Source: an uncultured Bacteroidales bacterium
GTDB lineage: Bacteria; Bacteroidota; Bacteroidia; Bacteroidales; FEN-979
NCBI GenBank assembly: GCA_903875045.1
Contig: CAIQUS010000063.1
Span: 1 to 64,000 of the forward strand
Length of the DNA stretch: 64,000 nucleotides
Direction: 5' to 3'
Numbering within the stretch: the first letter of the stretch is position 1; each line of letters opens with the position of its first letter. The translations under genes were made by a program, and so were the position numbers. Positions 7,647 to 15,692 of this stretch are shown piece after piece. The notes beneath the pieces were generated by a model. The model saw only the letters and a list, made by a program, of their open reading frames with translations. It did not search any database and was not told the origin of the DNA.

Positions 7647-8726
7647 ATGAAAACAGATAACCTTATATACAAAGCCCTTCATTCCGAATTCCTGTCCATT
7701 GAAGAAGGAAAATTCCTGTATGACAACCTTCCATTGGCTGAATTGATGTTAACAGGCAACGAGTTACGAAAAAAACTTCATCCCGAAAATACCGTAACCT
7801 GGATCATCGACCGCAATGTAAATATCACCAACGTTTGCATCTCCGGATGTAAGTTTTGTAATTTTTACCGAACCGGAAACAGCATTGATGCCTACATTAC
7901 TACCATACCTGAATATTGCAGTAAAATTGAGGAGATGAAGCGGCTCGGCGGGAACCAGCTCCTGCTCCAGGGAGGATTACACCCTAAGTTGAGCCTCGAT
8001 TTTTACGAAAATTTATTTGCCGATCTCAAAAGTCATTATCCCTATGTACGCCTGCATGCGTTGGGTCCGCCTGAAATTGCATGGCTTGCAAAGAAGGAAA
8101 AACTCTCCTTTAAAACTGTTCTGGAGCGGTTGATAAAAGCCGGCCTTGATAGCTTACCCGGCGCCGGTGCTGAAATTCTGGTTGACAGGGTACGCAAAGT
8201 ACTTTCACCTGTAAAATGTACAACCCATGAATGGCTGGAGGTGATGCGTGCAGCCCATGAACTGGATCTGACAACTTCGGCAACGATGATGTTCGGACAT
8301 ATTGAAACCATTGAGGAACGCCTTGAACATATTGTTGCACTGCGTGAACTCCAATCCCAAAAAACCTCTGGTCACAAGGGATTCCTGTCGTTTATCCCCT
8401 GGCCGTTCCAGGATGACAGAACAGTGTTAAGAGAAAAATCCGGCATCTTTAACAGGGTAACCCCTGAGGAATATATCCGTATGATTGCCATCAGCCGCAT
8501 CATGTTGCCCAACATTCCCAATATTCAAGCCTCCTGGCTGACAGTTGGCAAAGACACGGCGCAACTGTGCCTTCATGCAGGCGCCAACGATTTTGGCAGC
8601 ATCATGATTGAAGAAAATGTGGTCAGCGTTGCCGGCGCCAACCACAAGTTTGATGCAGCCGGCATTCAGCAGGCGATCAGGGAAGCTGGTTTTGAACCGC
8701 GAAGGAGAAATCAGGATTTTGAGTAA
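7647..8726 (+). CDS. mqnC: Cyclic dehypoxanthinyl futalosine synthase MqnC
   Basis: This 359-residue radical SAM enzyme cyclises dehypoxanthinyl futalosine in the futalosine route to menaquinone. The iron-sulfur cluster cysteines are Cys64, Cys68 and Cys71 in CISGCKFC, and the following LLLQGGLHP, LPGAGAEIL and TTSATMMFGHIET blocks are typical of MqnC rather than of MqnE or the F420 enzyme CofH. Other mqn genes are not in the window, so the pathway is scattered on this chromosome, as is common. The last 16 bases overlap the end of pgl on the other strand, leaving no room for a terminator. MqnC is the best assignment; MqnE is less likely because of the length and the GAGAEIL context. Confidence 0.92.
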   Translation: MKTDNLIYKALHSEFLSIEEGKFLYDNLPLAELMLTGNELRKKLHPENTVTWIIDRNVNITNVCISGCKFCNFYRTGNSIDAYITTIPEYCSKIEEMKRLGGNQLLLQGGLHPKLSLDFYENLFADLKSHYPYVRLHALGPPEIAWLAKKEKLSFKTVLERLIKAGLDSLPGAGAEILVDRVRKVLSPVKCTTHEWLEVMRAAHELDLTTSATMMFGHIETIEERLEHIVALRELQSQKTSGHKGFLSFIPWPFQDDRTVLREKSGIFNRVTPEEYIRMIAISRIMLPNIPNIQASWLTVGKDTAQLCLHAGANDFGSIMIEENVVSVAGANHKFDAAGIQQAIREAGFEPRRRNQDFE

Positions 8727-9475
8727 ATGAAATCTTTATTTTTACCCAGGCTTGAGGCCGCATCCTCGTCCAGGAGCCAAAAAAGTTCCCCGTTATCGGG
8801 GCGTACAAGCGACGCGGGGAGTTTCTCCCAGCCCTCTTTCTTTTCGATGATCCGGGCAACCATGTCTGCTTTATTTTTTCCTGTAACAACAAAAGTCACT
8901 GTATGTGCATTGTTGATTATTTTCCCGGTTGCCGTGATTCTCCCCTGGTTTGTATAAGGATTAAAGGTTGGGCTGTAGAGTTTATCACACGAAAACAGTT
9001 CAGGATGTTCGGGAAATACAGAAGCTGTGTGCCCGTCTTCACCAAGTCCGAGCATCACGAAATCAAACCGGGGAACCTTCTCTGTTAAAGGAACCTGTCG
9101 GCAAACAACCTCAGCATACCTGGCCGCCTCCTCCACCGGGTCCGCCTCCCCGTTGATCCTGTAAATATTTGTGGCCGTTATGGGAATACGATCCAGCAGA
9201 TTTTCTTTTGCCATCCTGAAGTTGCTTTCAATATCCTGGGGGCCGACACATCTTTCATCCCCCCAGAAAACTTTTACTTTTTTCCATTCGATACGATCAG
9301 CGAAGTTCTTTGCGAGGTATGAAAATAACTTTGGAGGGGTTGAACCACCTGATAAAACAAATGAGAAAAACTGTTCATGCGGAATTTCACCAACATGCGC
9401 AGCTACCTTCAGAGAAAAGAAATGAGAAAGGGCATCAAGGCTGTTAAAAATCCTGACTGAATTTTTCATGGTCAC
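8711..9475 (-). CDS. pgl: 6-phosphogluconolactonase
   Basis: This 254-residue enzyme (SOL/DevB type) hydrolyses 6-phosphoglucono-1,5-lactone. The sugar-phosphate binding motif FVLSGGSTPPKLFSYLA lies near residues 37-53, and FDFVMLGLGEDGHTASVFPEHPEL is the catalytic block. It is the last gene of a gnd-zwf-pgl run. Its start overlaps the zwf stop by 4 bases, so the two are translationally coupled. The product acts directly on the product of the Zwf enzyme. Confidence 0.95.
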   Translation of the reverse strand: MTMKNSVRIFNSLDALSHFFSLKVAAHVGEIPHEQFFSFVLSGGSTPPKLFSYLAKNFADRIEWKKVKVFWGDERCVGPQDIESNFRMAKENLLDRIPITATNIYRINGEADPVEEAARYAEVVCRQVPLTEKVPRFDFVMLGLGEDGHTASVFPEHPELFSCDKLYSPTFNPYTNQGRITATGKIINNAHTVTFVVTGKNKADMVARIIEKKEGWEKLPASLVRPDNGELFWLLDEDAASSLGKNKDFIYSKS

Positions 9476-10992
9476 AATTCACAATAAACACCATCATCAG
9501 AGAGGTTTTTACAAGGATGACGCCAGGTCATCTCTTTTTCCTCTATCAGGTCATCGGTTTGCTCCGGGCCCCATGTACCAGACGGATATCCGTAAAGCGG
9601 AACCTCTGCATCAGATTTCCAGCTGTCGATCACCGGTGTCAGAAATTTCCACGCTTCAAGTACCTCTTCAGTCCTGGCAAATAAAGTAGTATCCCCTTTG
9701 ATGGCATCATAGATCAGACGCTCATAAGCCGAAGGGATCCTTTGTTCGGAAAGGTCGGAGTAATGAAACTCCATATTCACCGTTTGAACGTCGAACCCCG
9801 CACCGGGTGTTTTCATACCGAATTTCACCACGATGCCCTCATCAGGCTGTATCCGGATTACCAACTGATTACCGGATTGGATAACGGAATTCTGCGAAAA
9901 AAGGAAATGAGGGGTGGGTTTGAAATGGATAACCACTTCCGTGACACGGGTGGGTAATCGCTTTCCGGTACGGATATAAAACGGAACGCCACCCCATCGC
10001 CAGTTATCAATATAAAACTTCAGGGCAGCAAAAGTTTCCGTAACAGAATCCTGTTTAACGCCTTGCTCCTGCCGGTAACCGATCACGGGTTTACCTTTGA
10101 TGGTCGAGGCAAGATATTGCCCCCGGATGGCTACATGTTTCACCTCTTCCCGCTTAATAGGCCGGAATGACTGAAACACCTTGAAGATTTCATTGCGGAT
10201 GGCCGAAGGATCAAGGGATGAAGGGGGTTCCATGGCTGTCAATGCCACAACCTGAAGCAAATGATTCTGAACCATATCCCTCAGTGCCCCGGAACTGTCA
10301 TAATATCCGCCACGCTTTTCAACCCCCAGGCTCTCTGCAGAGGTGATTTCCACATGATGCACAAAATTCCTGTTCCACAGTGGTTCAAAAATTCCGTTGG
10401 AAAACCGGGTGACCAAAAGGTTCTGCACGGTTTCCTTGCCCAGATAATGATCGATCCGGTACAATTGTTCTTCAGTCCAGTCCTTCAACAGCTGATCTTT
10501 CAGCTCCAGTGCGGAAGGCAAATCATATCCGAATGGTTTTTCAATGATCAGCCTTTTCCAGCCATCATCCTGCCTGTTTAACCCAACAGAAGCCAGGTGT
10601 TGTGGTATAACACCATATAAACTTGGTGGAGTGGACAGGTAGAAAACCGTATTTCCTCCGGTTTTCGTTTGCTCCCTCAGTGAAGTCAATCGCTGCCTGA
10701 TGGGCAGGTATGATGAAGGATCATCAAACCGAATAGATTGATAATAAACCTTTTCAACGAATTCATCAATCCGGGAGGCATCATCAATTTCCTTAAATTC
10801 CGTGATAGCCGATCGCATGCTCTCCCTGAATTCAGCATCAGAAAATTCTGACCGTGAAACCCCCAGCAGCGCAAAATTAATTGGAAGCAGTTTTTTTATA
10901 AAAAGGGCATACAGGGCAGGAACCAGCTTTCTTTTTGTCAGATCGCCGGAAGCACCAAAGATTACGTAAATGAGATGATCGTTGTCAATCAT
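9472..10992 (-). CDS. zwf: Glucose-6-phosphate 1-dehydrogenase
   Basis: This 506-residue enzyme opens the oxidative pentose phosphate pathway. It has the dinucleotide-binding motif IFGASGDLTKRKL at the N-terminus and the active-site signature RIDHYLGKE with the substrate lysine near residue 180, followed by the EKRGGYYDSSGALRDMVQNHLLQ block. Length is normal. It lies 9 bases downstream of gnd and overlaps pgl by 4, so the three genes very likely form one transcript that yields NADPH and ribulose 5-phosphate. Confidence 0.97.
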   Translation of the reverse strand: MIDNDHLIYVIFGASGDLTKRKLVPALYALFIKKLLPINFALLGVSRSEFSDAEFRESMRSAITEFKEIDDASRIDEFVEKVYYQSIRFDDPSSYLPIRQRLTSLREQTKTGGNTVFYLSTPPSLYGVIPQHLASVGLNRQDDGWKRLIIEKPFGYDLPSALELKDQLLKDWTEEQLYRIDHYLGKETVQNLLVTRFSNGIFEPLWNRNFVHHVEITSAESLGVEKRGGYYDSSGALRDMVQNHLLQVVALTAMEPPSSLDPSAIRNEIFKVFQSFRPIKREEVKHVAIRGQYLASTIKGKPVIGYRQEQGVKQDSVTETFAALKFYIDNWRWGGVPFYIRTGKRLPTRVTEVVIHFKPTPHFLFSQNSVIQSGNQLVIRIQPDEGIVVKFGMKTPGAGFDVQTVNMEFHYSDLSEQRIPSAYERLIYDAIKGDTTLFARTEEVLEAWKFLTPVIDSWKSDAEVPLYGYPSGTWGPEQTDDLIEEKEMTWRHPCKNLSDDGVYCEL

Positions 10993-11001
10993 TTTGTGGC
11001 C

Positions 11002-11901
11002 TTATTCCTTGGTTTTCACCGCATGGCCACCAAACTGATTTCTCAATGCCGCCAGCATTTTCATGGCAAAAGATTCATCCTGGCGCGACTGAAAGCGGGT
11101 GAACAATGAAGCAGCAATAACATGTACCGGAACGTCAAAGTCCAGCGCTGTTTGTATCGTCCACCGGCCTTCGCCGCTATCCTGCACGAAATCTTTAAGT
11201 TTAGCAAGTTTCGGATCTTCATGCAGGGCATTTACCGCCAGTTCCAAAAGCCAGGATCGGACGACGCTGCCATATTGCCAGGCATCGGCGATCTTAGGCA
11301 GATTGAGGTCATAAGGAGCTTTCTCCAATATTTCAAACCCTTCGGCAAATGCCTGCATCATCCCATACTCTATGCCATTATGGACCATTTTTACCAGATG
11401 TCCTGTTCCTGATGCACCACAATAAACATATCCATTTTCAGGTGCAAGTGATTTAAAAACGGGTTCCAGATATTCTGCAGCTTCCTGCATCCCGCCATAC
11501 ATCAGGCAATAACCATTCTGCAAACCCCATACACCGCCGCTGGTGCCACAATCCAGATAGTGAATTCCCATCGCTCCCGCTTTCAGTCCTCTTTGCTGGG
11601 TCTCCTTCCAATACGAATTTCCTCCATCAACGATGATGTGATCTTTGCCCAGAAGTTTTAGCAGTGCATCAAGGTTGTCGTCAACAGGTTTCCCGGCAGG
11701 AACCATCAGCCATACAACTTTCCGTCCGGGCAGTTTATCAGCAAGGTCTTCCAATGAAGATGCCCCGATAGCTCCCAGTTTTTCCATTTCCCTCACACTA
11801 TCCACAGATCTGGCATAAACCACAACTTCATGATCATGGTTCAATAGCCTATGGACCATGTTTGCGCCCATTTTCCCTAGTCCGATAAATCCTATTTTCA
11901 T
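11002..11901 (-). CDS. gnd: 6-phosphogluconate dehydrogenase, short decarboxylating type
   Basis: This 299-residue enzyme is the short GntZ/YqeC-type 6-phosphogluconate dehydrogenase, which is commonly NAD-preferring and lacks the long C-terminal part of the 470-residue form. Visible are the Rossmann motif GFIGLGKMGANMVHRL, the substrate block DCGTSGGVWGLQNGYCLMYGG and the catalytic lysine region GTGHLVKMVHNGIEYGMMQAFAEG. It converts 6-phosphogluconate to ribulose 5-phosphate and CO2. It is first in the gnd-zwf-pgl operon. No clear promoter is visible in the 38 bases before it, so it could be read through from the lipoprotein gene upstream. Confidence 0.93.
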   Translation of the reverse strand: MKIGFIGLGKMGANMVHRLLNHDHEVVVYARSVDSVREMEKLGAIGASSLEDLADKLPGRKVVWLMVPAGKPVDDNLDALLKLLGKDHIIVDGGNSYWKETQQRGLKAGAMGIHYLDCGTSGGVWGLQNGYCLMYGGMQEAAEYLEPVFKSLAPENGYVYCGASGTGHLVKMVHNGIEYGMMQAFAEGFEILEKAPYDLNLPKIADAWQYGSVVRSWLLELAVNALHEDPKLAKLKDFVQDSGEGRWTIQTALDFDVPVHVIAASLFTRFQSRQDESFAMKMLAALRNQFGGHAVKTKE

Positions 11902-11939
11902 CCTGTGCGCAATATGTTATTTATTAATAATTGCAACGG

Positions 11940-12590
11940 TTACTTCGCTATTACTTTCAACAACCCATTGCGTTGCCAGTCGGCATAAATTTGCGAAATA
12001 ATGTTGTCGGTCACTTCATCGATGTATTGGGGATCTGATATTGCAATCTCAGCAGTCCAAAGAAGGTTATTGTTCGAATTGGCATACAGGTTGGCATGAA
12101 GGTTCACCACGGATGATGTAGCCCAATAGCCACCGCTGGTAACAACGTTTGCACCATAACCATACACAGGGTATCCCCAGTTATAGTAATTGTAGTAATT
12201 GTAATAGTAATCGGGATAAACAGTTGTGGTGGGAGGAATATATGTTTGCGATTTGTCGGTACCTTTGTAAGTAATCACCAGGATACCGTCCACACCCAGG
12301 CTGTCCATTTTCTTCTCAAGATCCTTTAATTCATATTTCTTACCCGGAGCAATAAAGTTGAGCGATTCGGTTGATTTAAACCCTCGCTTATTTAACCAGG
12401 CTGTTGAATACTGTTCAAATGGTTTTTGGTACTCCAGTTTATCGAACATGGCCCATACGAGCACATTACCGATTTTCTCTTTTTCCTTGGGATTGGTCCA
12501 TGAGGTCATATTTACCGAAGAGCCACATGACGTGAGCAGAAAAGCAACCAGGACGAGCATCGTTCCCTGGATTAACATAGTTTTTTTCAT
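11940..12590 (-). CDS. Lipoprotein, DUF4136-like
   Basis: This 216-residue protein has a signal peptide with the lipobox LLTSC (Cys22), so it should be anchored in a membrane facing the periplasm or outside. After the cysteine the sequence recalls DUF4136-type lipoproteins: a short N-terminal beta unit, a tyrosine-rich low-complexity middle (YPDYYYNYYNYYNWGYP, about residues 125-141) and a C-terminal stretch with LLWTAEIAISDP. The function is not known. A perfect TAnnTTTG element lies 34 bases upstream of its ATG. The gene lies immediately upstream of the pentose phosphate operon, but no functional connection is evident. Confidence 0.75.
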   Translation of the reverse strand: MKKTMLIQGTMLVLVAFLLTSCGSSVNMTSWTNPKEKEKIGNVLVWAMFDKLEYQKPFEQYSTAWLNKRGFKSTESLNFIAPGKKYELKDLEKKMDSLGVDGILVITYKGTDKSQTYIPPTTTVYPDYYYNYYNYYNWGYPVYGYGANVVTSGGYWATSSVVNLHANLYANSNNNLLWTAEIAISDPQYIDEVTDNIISQIYADWQRNGLLKVIAK

Positions 12591-12624
12591 AAGAGTTGGA
12601 TTTTGTTTATAAGTATCTTTCTTT

Positions 12625-12632
12625 CAAAAATA
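12625..12632 (-). promoter_or_regulatory. Candidate -7 element for the lipoprotein gene
   Basis: The minus strand reads TATTTTTG (consensus TAnnTTTG), 34 bases before the ATG at 12590. Confidence 0.5.
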
Positions 12633-12664
12633 CGACTTTTTATTAACCTGCAAAAAAAAACCTG

Positions 12665-12720
12665 TCCACCTGCCCACTCGCCTACTCGCCCACTCGCCCA
12701 CCTGCCCACTTGCCCACCCC
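12665..12720. repeat. Octamer tandem array 2 (7 units)
   Basis: Seven 8-base units (tccacctg, cccactcg, cctactcg, cccactcg, cccacctg, cccacttg, cccacccc) include the stop codon of waaA (12682-12684) and the codons before it, giving the Kdo transferase an end of WAGGRVGE. The unit and the orientation relative to the gene are the same as in arrays 1 and 3. Confidence 0.9.
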
Positions 12721-13956
12721 TTCCACATACCTCACAATCTTCTCCGTTGCTCCCCGGTTTTCCTCCACGTACTTTTTACAAATGGCCGATAATCGCTTAT
12801 GTTCCTCCGGATTTTCAGTGATCTCCTTTACCTCGGCAAATAATTCGCCCGAAGTGGTAATGCTAAACGCTCCGCCGATGGCAACAAGATCACGGGCCTC
12901 CCTGAATTTTTGATAATTGGGGCCAAAAAACACAGGTATGCCAAAGGTAACAGGTTCCTGAATGTTGTGAATTCCACCTGCATATCCCCCGCCGATAAAT
13001 GCAACAGTGGCATATCGGTATAGTTGTGACAGAATGCCGACAGAATCGATGATCAAAATATCAGCCAGACTGGCATTTCCATCATTCAGCTCTGAATAAC
13101 GCAGTACCTTCTGGTCCAATTTTTCAATAATAAATTGGATTCTTCCGGGCGAGGTATCGTGTGGCGCAATGATATATTTTAGATTCAGTTCCTTATGCAG
13201 TGTCAAGGGAATAAACACCGATTCATCCGGTTCCCAGGAACTGCCGGCAATAAATACCATATTCCCGGCACAAAATTTTTCGATCAGCGGAAATGTGGTT
13301 TTTTTTGCCGCAATGGCATAAACACGATCGAACCGGGTGTCGCCTGTCAGCGTAACATGAGTTATACCCACTGATTTCAAAAGTTCCTCTGATTCACGGT
13401 TTTGGACGAAAAAATGGGTCACAAAATGGAGTTGCCTGCGAAACCATCCGCCATACCATTTAAAAAAATGTTGGTTTTCACGGAATAAGGCTGAAATAAA
13501 GTAAAGCCGGATGTGTTTGCAGTGAATTTCTTTCAGGAAATTAAACCAGAAATCATATTTGACAAAAAACACCATCTCCGGCTGAACGATGTTTAAAAAC
13601 CTCCGTGCATTTTTCAGTGTGTCGAGCGGAAGATAGAACACAAAGTCGGCCTGATCATAGTCTTTGCGTACCTGATAACCGGATGGTGAAAAAAAAGTGA
13701 GCAGGATTTTTTTTGCCGGCCAGATTTTTTTGAATTCCTCCATAACAGGCCTTCCCTGCTCAAACTCGCCAAGCGAAGAGACATGAAACCAGATAACTGG
13801 TTGTTTATTCCTGTCAACCTCCCTCAAAGCCAATTCAAGTCGGCTGAATAATCCGTTGCGGCCATCCACCCACTGACTTGCCTTATCGTTGAATAAGGCC
13901 GCAATCCGAAGGAAAAACCCGTATAATTGAATAAATATTGAATATATCAGCCGCAT
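12682..13956 (-). CDS. waaA: 3-deoxy-D-manno-octulosonic acid transferase
   Basis: This 424-residue glycosyltransferase (GT30) adds Kdo from CMP-Kdo to lipid A precursors at the inner membrane. It starts with a membrane-associated segment (IYSIFIQLYGFFLRIAALF) and has the active-site region WFHVSSLGEFEQGRPVMEEF, where the glutamate is the likely base, followed by KILLTFFSPSGYQ. The C-terminal half holds the nucleotide-binding part with FIAGSSWEPDE and FIGGGYAGGIHNIQEP. The last eight residues come from an octamer repeat array. It begins directly after the stop of the outer membrane protein gene at 13957, so both belong to one transcript with the gene at 14737. Confidence 0.94.
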   Translation of the reverse strand: MRLIYSIFIQLYGFFLRIAALFNDKASQWVDGRNGLFSRLELALREVDRNKQPVIWFHVSSLGEFEQGRPVMEEFKKIWPAKKILLTFFSPSGYQVRKDYDQADFVFYLPLDTLKNARRFLNIVQPEMVFFVKYDFWFNFLKEIHCKHIRLYFISALFRENQHFFKWYGGWFRRQLHFVTHFFVQNRESEELLKSVGITHVTLTGDTRFDRVYAIAAKKTTFPLIEKFCAGNMVFIAGSSWEPDESVFIPLTLHKELNLKYIIAPHDTSPGRIQFIIEKLDQKVLRYSELNDGNASLADILIIDSVGILSQLYRYATVAFIGGGYAGGIHNIQEPVTFGIPVFFGPNYQKFREARDLVAIGGAFSITTSGELFAEVKEITENPEEHKRLSAICKKYVEENRGATEKIVRYVEGVGKWAGGRVGE

Positions 13957-14721
13957 TTAATACATATAAAATTCCTTCGGAACCCTCCGGTATAGCGGAA
14001 TAATCCAGTAAACTTTAACTGTATAAAACTGGCTGCTCAGTTTTCGGGTATCCTGTTTTCCTGTATCGAAATCCCGCTCACGATATGGATTTGTCCAGGC
14101 TTGCATGAATTCAAAAGATACCGAAAAATTCAATAACCTGGTATTACTCAGGTACATATACCCCAATGACCCTGAAACAGCGATGCCCCCGTTCAGCCGG
14201 TCATATCCTTTCTTATAATCCCCGAGCAGTTGTGGAGCGGTATTCCCCGGATTGTGGATTCTGATCTTGTCCTGAATATATCCGGCCCCTGCCAACAGCG
14301 TAAATCCACAGTTTGGGTTGGGAGAAAGCAAAGGGACCACTTTCCCGAATTTAGCAAAGAAGTTAAAACCGCGTTCATAAAACACCAGGTCGGCATAATA
14401 ACCGTTGGCATCTATTAGAAAGCCATCACGGGTCGAAATGTTCCTGAGGAGTGAATCGCTGTTCTTTACCGACTGCCCGAACATGAAATTCCCTTCTACA
14501 CCAAACATCCAGTTATTCCTGGTTTTAAACATGAAACCGCCTCCGATACTGGAATTGCTCCCAAACTGTTTTGCAAGGTCGCCTCCCGGAAACTGATACC
14601 CGTAGGTAGCGTAAATCATCGGTGTAAAAATGGTCGAATCCTGAATGTTTACCTGGGAAAACAAACAGGATGAAGTCAACAGGATGACTATAATCAGGGC
14701 AGATATTTGGCGGTGCATCAT
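13957..14721 (-). CDS. Outer membrane beta-barrel protein, unnamed
   Basis: This is a 254-residue exported protein with a signal peptide ending near residue 23 (LLTSSCLFSQ) and the alternating hydrophobic pattern of a beta-barrel with aromatic belts, ending in KVYWIIPLYRRVPKEFYMY. Phrases such as SIGGGFMFKTRNNWMFGVEGNFMFG are typical of conserved Bacteroidota outer membrane proteins. It may be partnered with the gene upstream (14737), a further barrel-like protein, and it adjoins waaA. The role is unknown. I see no enzyme motif. Confidence 0.75.
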   Translation of the reverse strand: MMHRQISALIIVILLTSSCLFSQVNIQDSTIFTPMIYATYGYQFPGGDLAKQFGSNSSIGGGFMFKTRNNWMFGVEGNFMFGQSVKNSDSLLRNISTRDGFLIDANGYYADLVFYERGFNFFAKFGKVVPLLSPNPNCGFTLLAGAGYIQDKIRIHNPGNTAPQLLGDYKKGYDRLNGGIAVSGSLGYMYLSNTRLLNFSVSFEFMQAWTNPYRERDFDTGKQDTRKLSSQFYTVKVYWIIPLYRRVPKEFYMY

Positions 14722-14736
14722 AGTGTATTCAGATAT

Positions 14737-15504
14737 TTAAAACCTGTAGACCAAACCGATGGAAGGATTTAAGGTGGTCACAACTTTTTTTATTTCGTAT
14801 TCCACCGGGGCAGAATAAACGGGTTTCACATATTCAATACCTGTAATAGGATCCTTATATTTCTCATAACCGATAAGTTGTGATCCGTATTGCCTGCTGA
14901 CACCGGGCCATCCCCCCAACAGATTCAGGTTGAATTTGAACGTAAAATGCGACGAAACCGTATAACCGATCCCGGCTGAAATCTGGTAAGCAAACCCGGT
15001 TGCGATATTTTTGTTGTAGTTATTCCCTGTTGTATCCGTTGGATCAGGCGTATGGAAGGTTGCACATGAAGATACGATGGCACCGCCCAATACCTTGAAA
15101 TCTATATGAAGATGGTGGATTGTTTTCATGAATACCGGCCCAAACATCAGGTAATGGTTGGACCAATTACCTGTACCTGCAGACTCAGGTATTCCGTTCG
15201 GATAAACCAGGTTGGCTGCATCTTTCAAAGGGTTTTGCTGAAAAGTATATTGAAGGGCAAGACCAATATCTTTTTTTCCCATCCAGTCGAAGGTGAGTTG
15301 AACCAGCCAGCCACTTGTGGCATAACCCGATTTTTTATTTTTCTGGTCAAAAGCTGCGTACGTCCCCAGGGCTATGGAATAACCGGCAGATGCTTCCAAT
15401 CCCATATTGCGGTTTTTGGCCACCTTGGGGTCCACATCAGAGGTTTGAGTATAAGCCACTGAATAATATGCACATACCAGGAGTAGCAAGGCCGTTTTTT
15501 TCAT
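14737..15504 (-). CDS. Outer membrane beta-barrel protein, unnamed
   Basis: This 255-residue protein starts at an ATG (15504) rather than the GTG two codons earlier, because MKKTALLLLVCAYYSVAYTQ is a clean signal peptide. The rest alternates in a barrel-like way (GWLVQLTFDWMGKKDIGLALQYTF, HLHIDFKVLGGAIVS, FTFKFNLNLLGG) and ends with a terminal aromatic, LVYRF. It is first in a transcript with 13957 and waaA, and a TAnnTTTG element lies 22 bases upstream. The Pfam family is not certain to me; it looks like an outer membrane beta-barrel (OMP_b-brl type). Confidence 0.75.
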   Translation of the reverse strand: MKKTALLLLVCAYYSVAYTQTSDVDPKVAKNRNMGLEASAGYSIALGTYAAFDQKNKKSGYATSGWLVQLTFDWMGKKDIGLALQYTFQQNPLKDAANLVYPNGIPESAGTGNWSNHYLMFGPVFMKTIHHLHIDFKVLGGAIVSSCATFHTPDPTDTTGNNYNKNIATGFAYQISAGIGYTVSSHFTFKFNLNLLGGWPGVSRQYGSQLIGYEKYKDPITGIEYVKPVYSAPVEYEIKKVVTTLNPSIGLVYRF

Positions 15505-15526
15505 ATTCACCGGGTCTAACAGATCA

Positions 15527-15534
15527 CAAATTTA
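15527..15534 (-). promoter_or_regulatory. Candidate -7 element for the OMP-OMP-waaA transcript
   Basis: The minus strand reads TAAATTTG (consensus TAnnTTTG), 22 bases before the ATG at 15504. Confidence 0.55.
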
Positions 15535-15621
15535 CTGTTTTTCTCCCATATCCCATGCTACATAATATCAAAACCTCATTCAACAAGTGGTTTACCTGCT
15601 TACCCGTCAGGAAATTTTTTG

Positions 15622-15629
15622 TAATTTTG
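15622..15629 (+). promoter_or_regulatory. Candidate -7 element for the dipeptidase
   Basis: The plus strand reads TAATTTTG (consensus TAnnTTTG). The octamer array at 15637 follows directly, so a transcript starting here would carry the array in its 5' leader. Confidence 0.5.
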
Positions 15630-15636
15630 ACGGCAA

Positions 15637-15681
15637 TCAATCATTCAATCATTCAATCATTCAATCATTCAATCATTCAAT
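15637..15681. repeat. Octamer tandem array 4 (tcaatcat, five units)
   Basis: Five perfect copies of tcaatcat and a partial sixth precede the dipeptidase start by 11 bases. The unit differs from the cccacttg arrays but has the same length. It lies in the probable leader of the dipeptidase transcript. Confidence 0.9.
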
Positions 15682-15692
15682 AACTGTATCTT

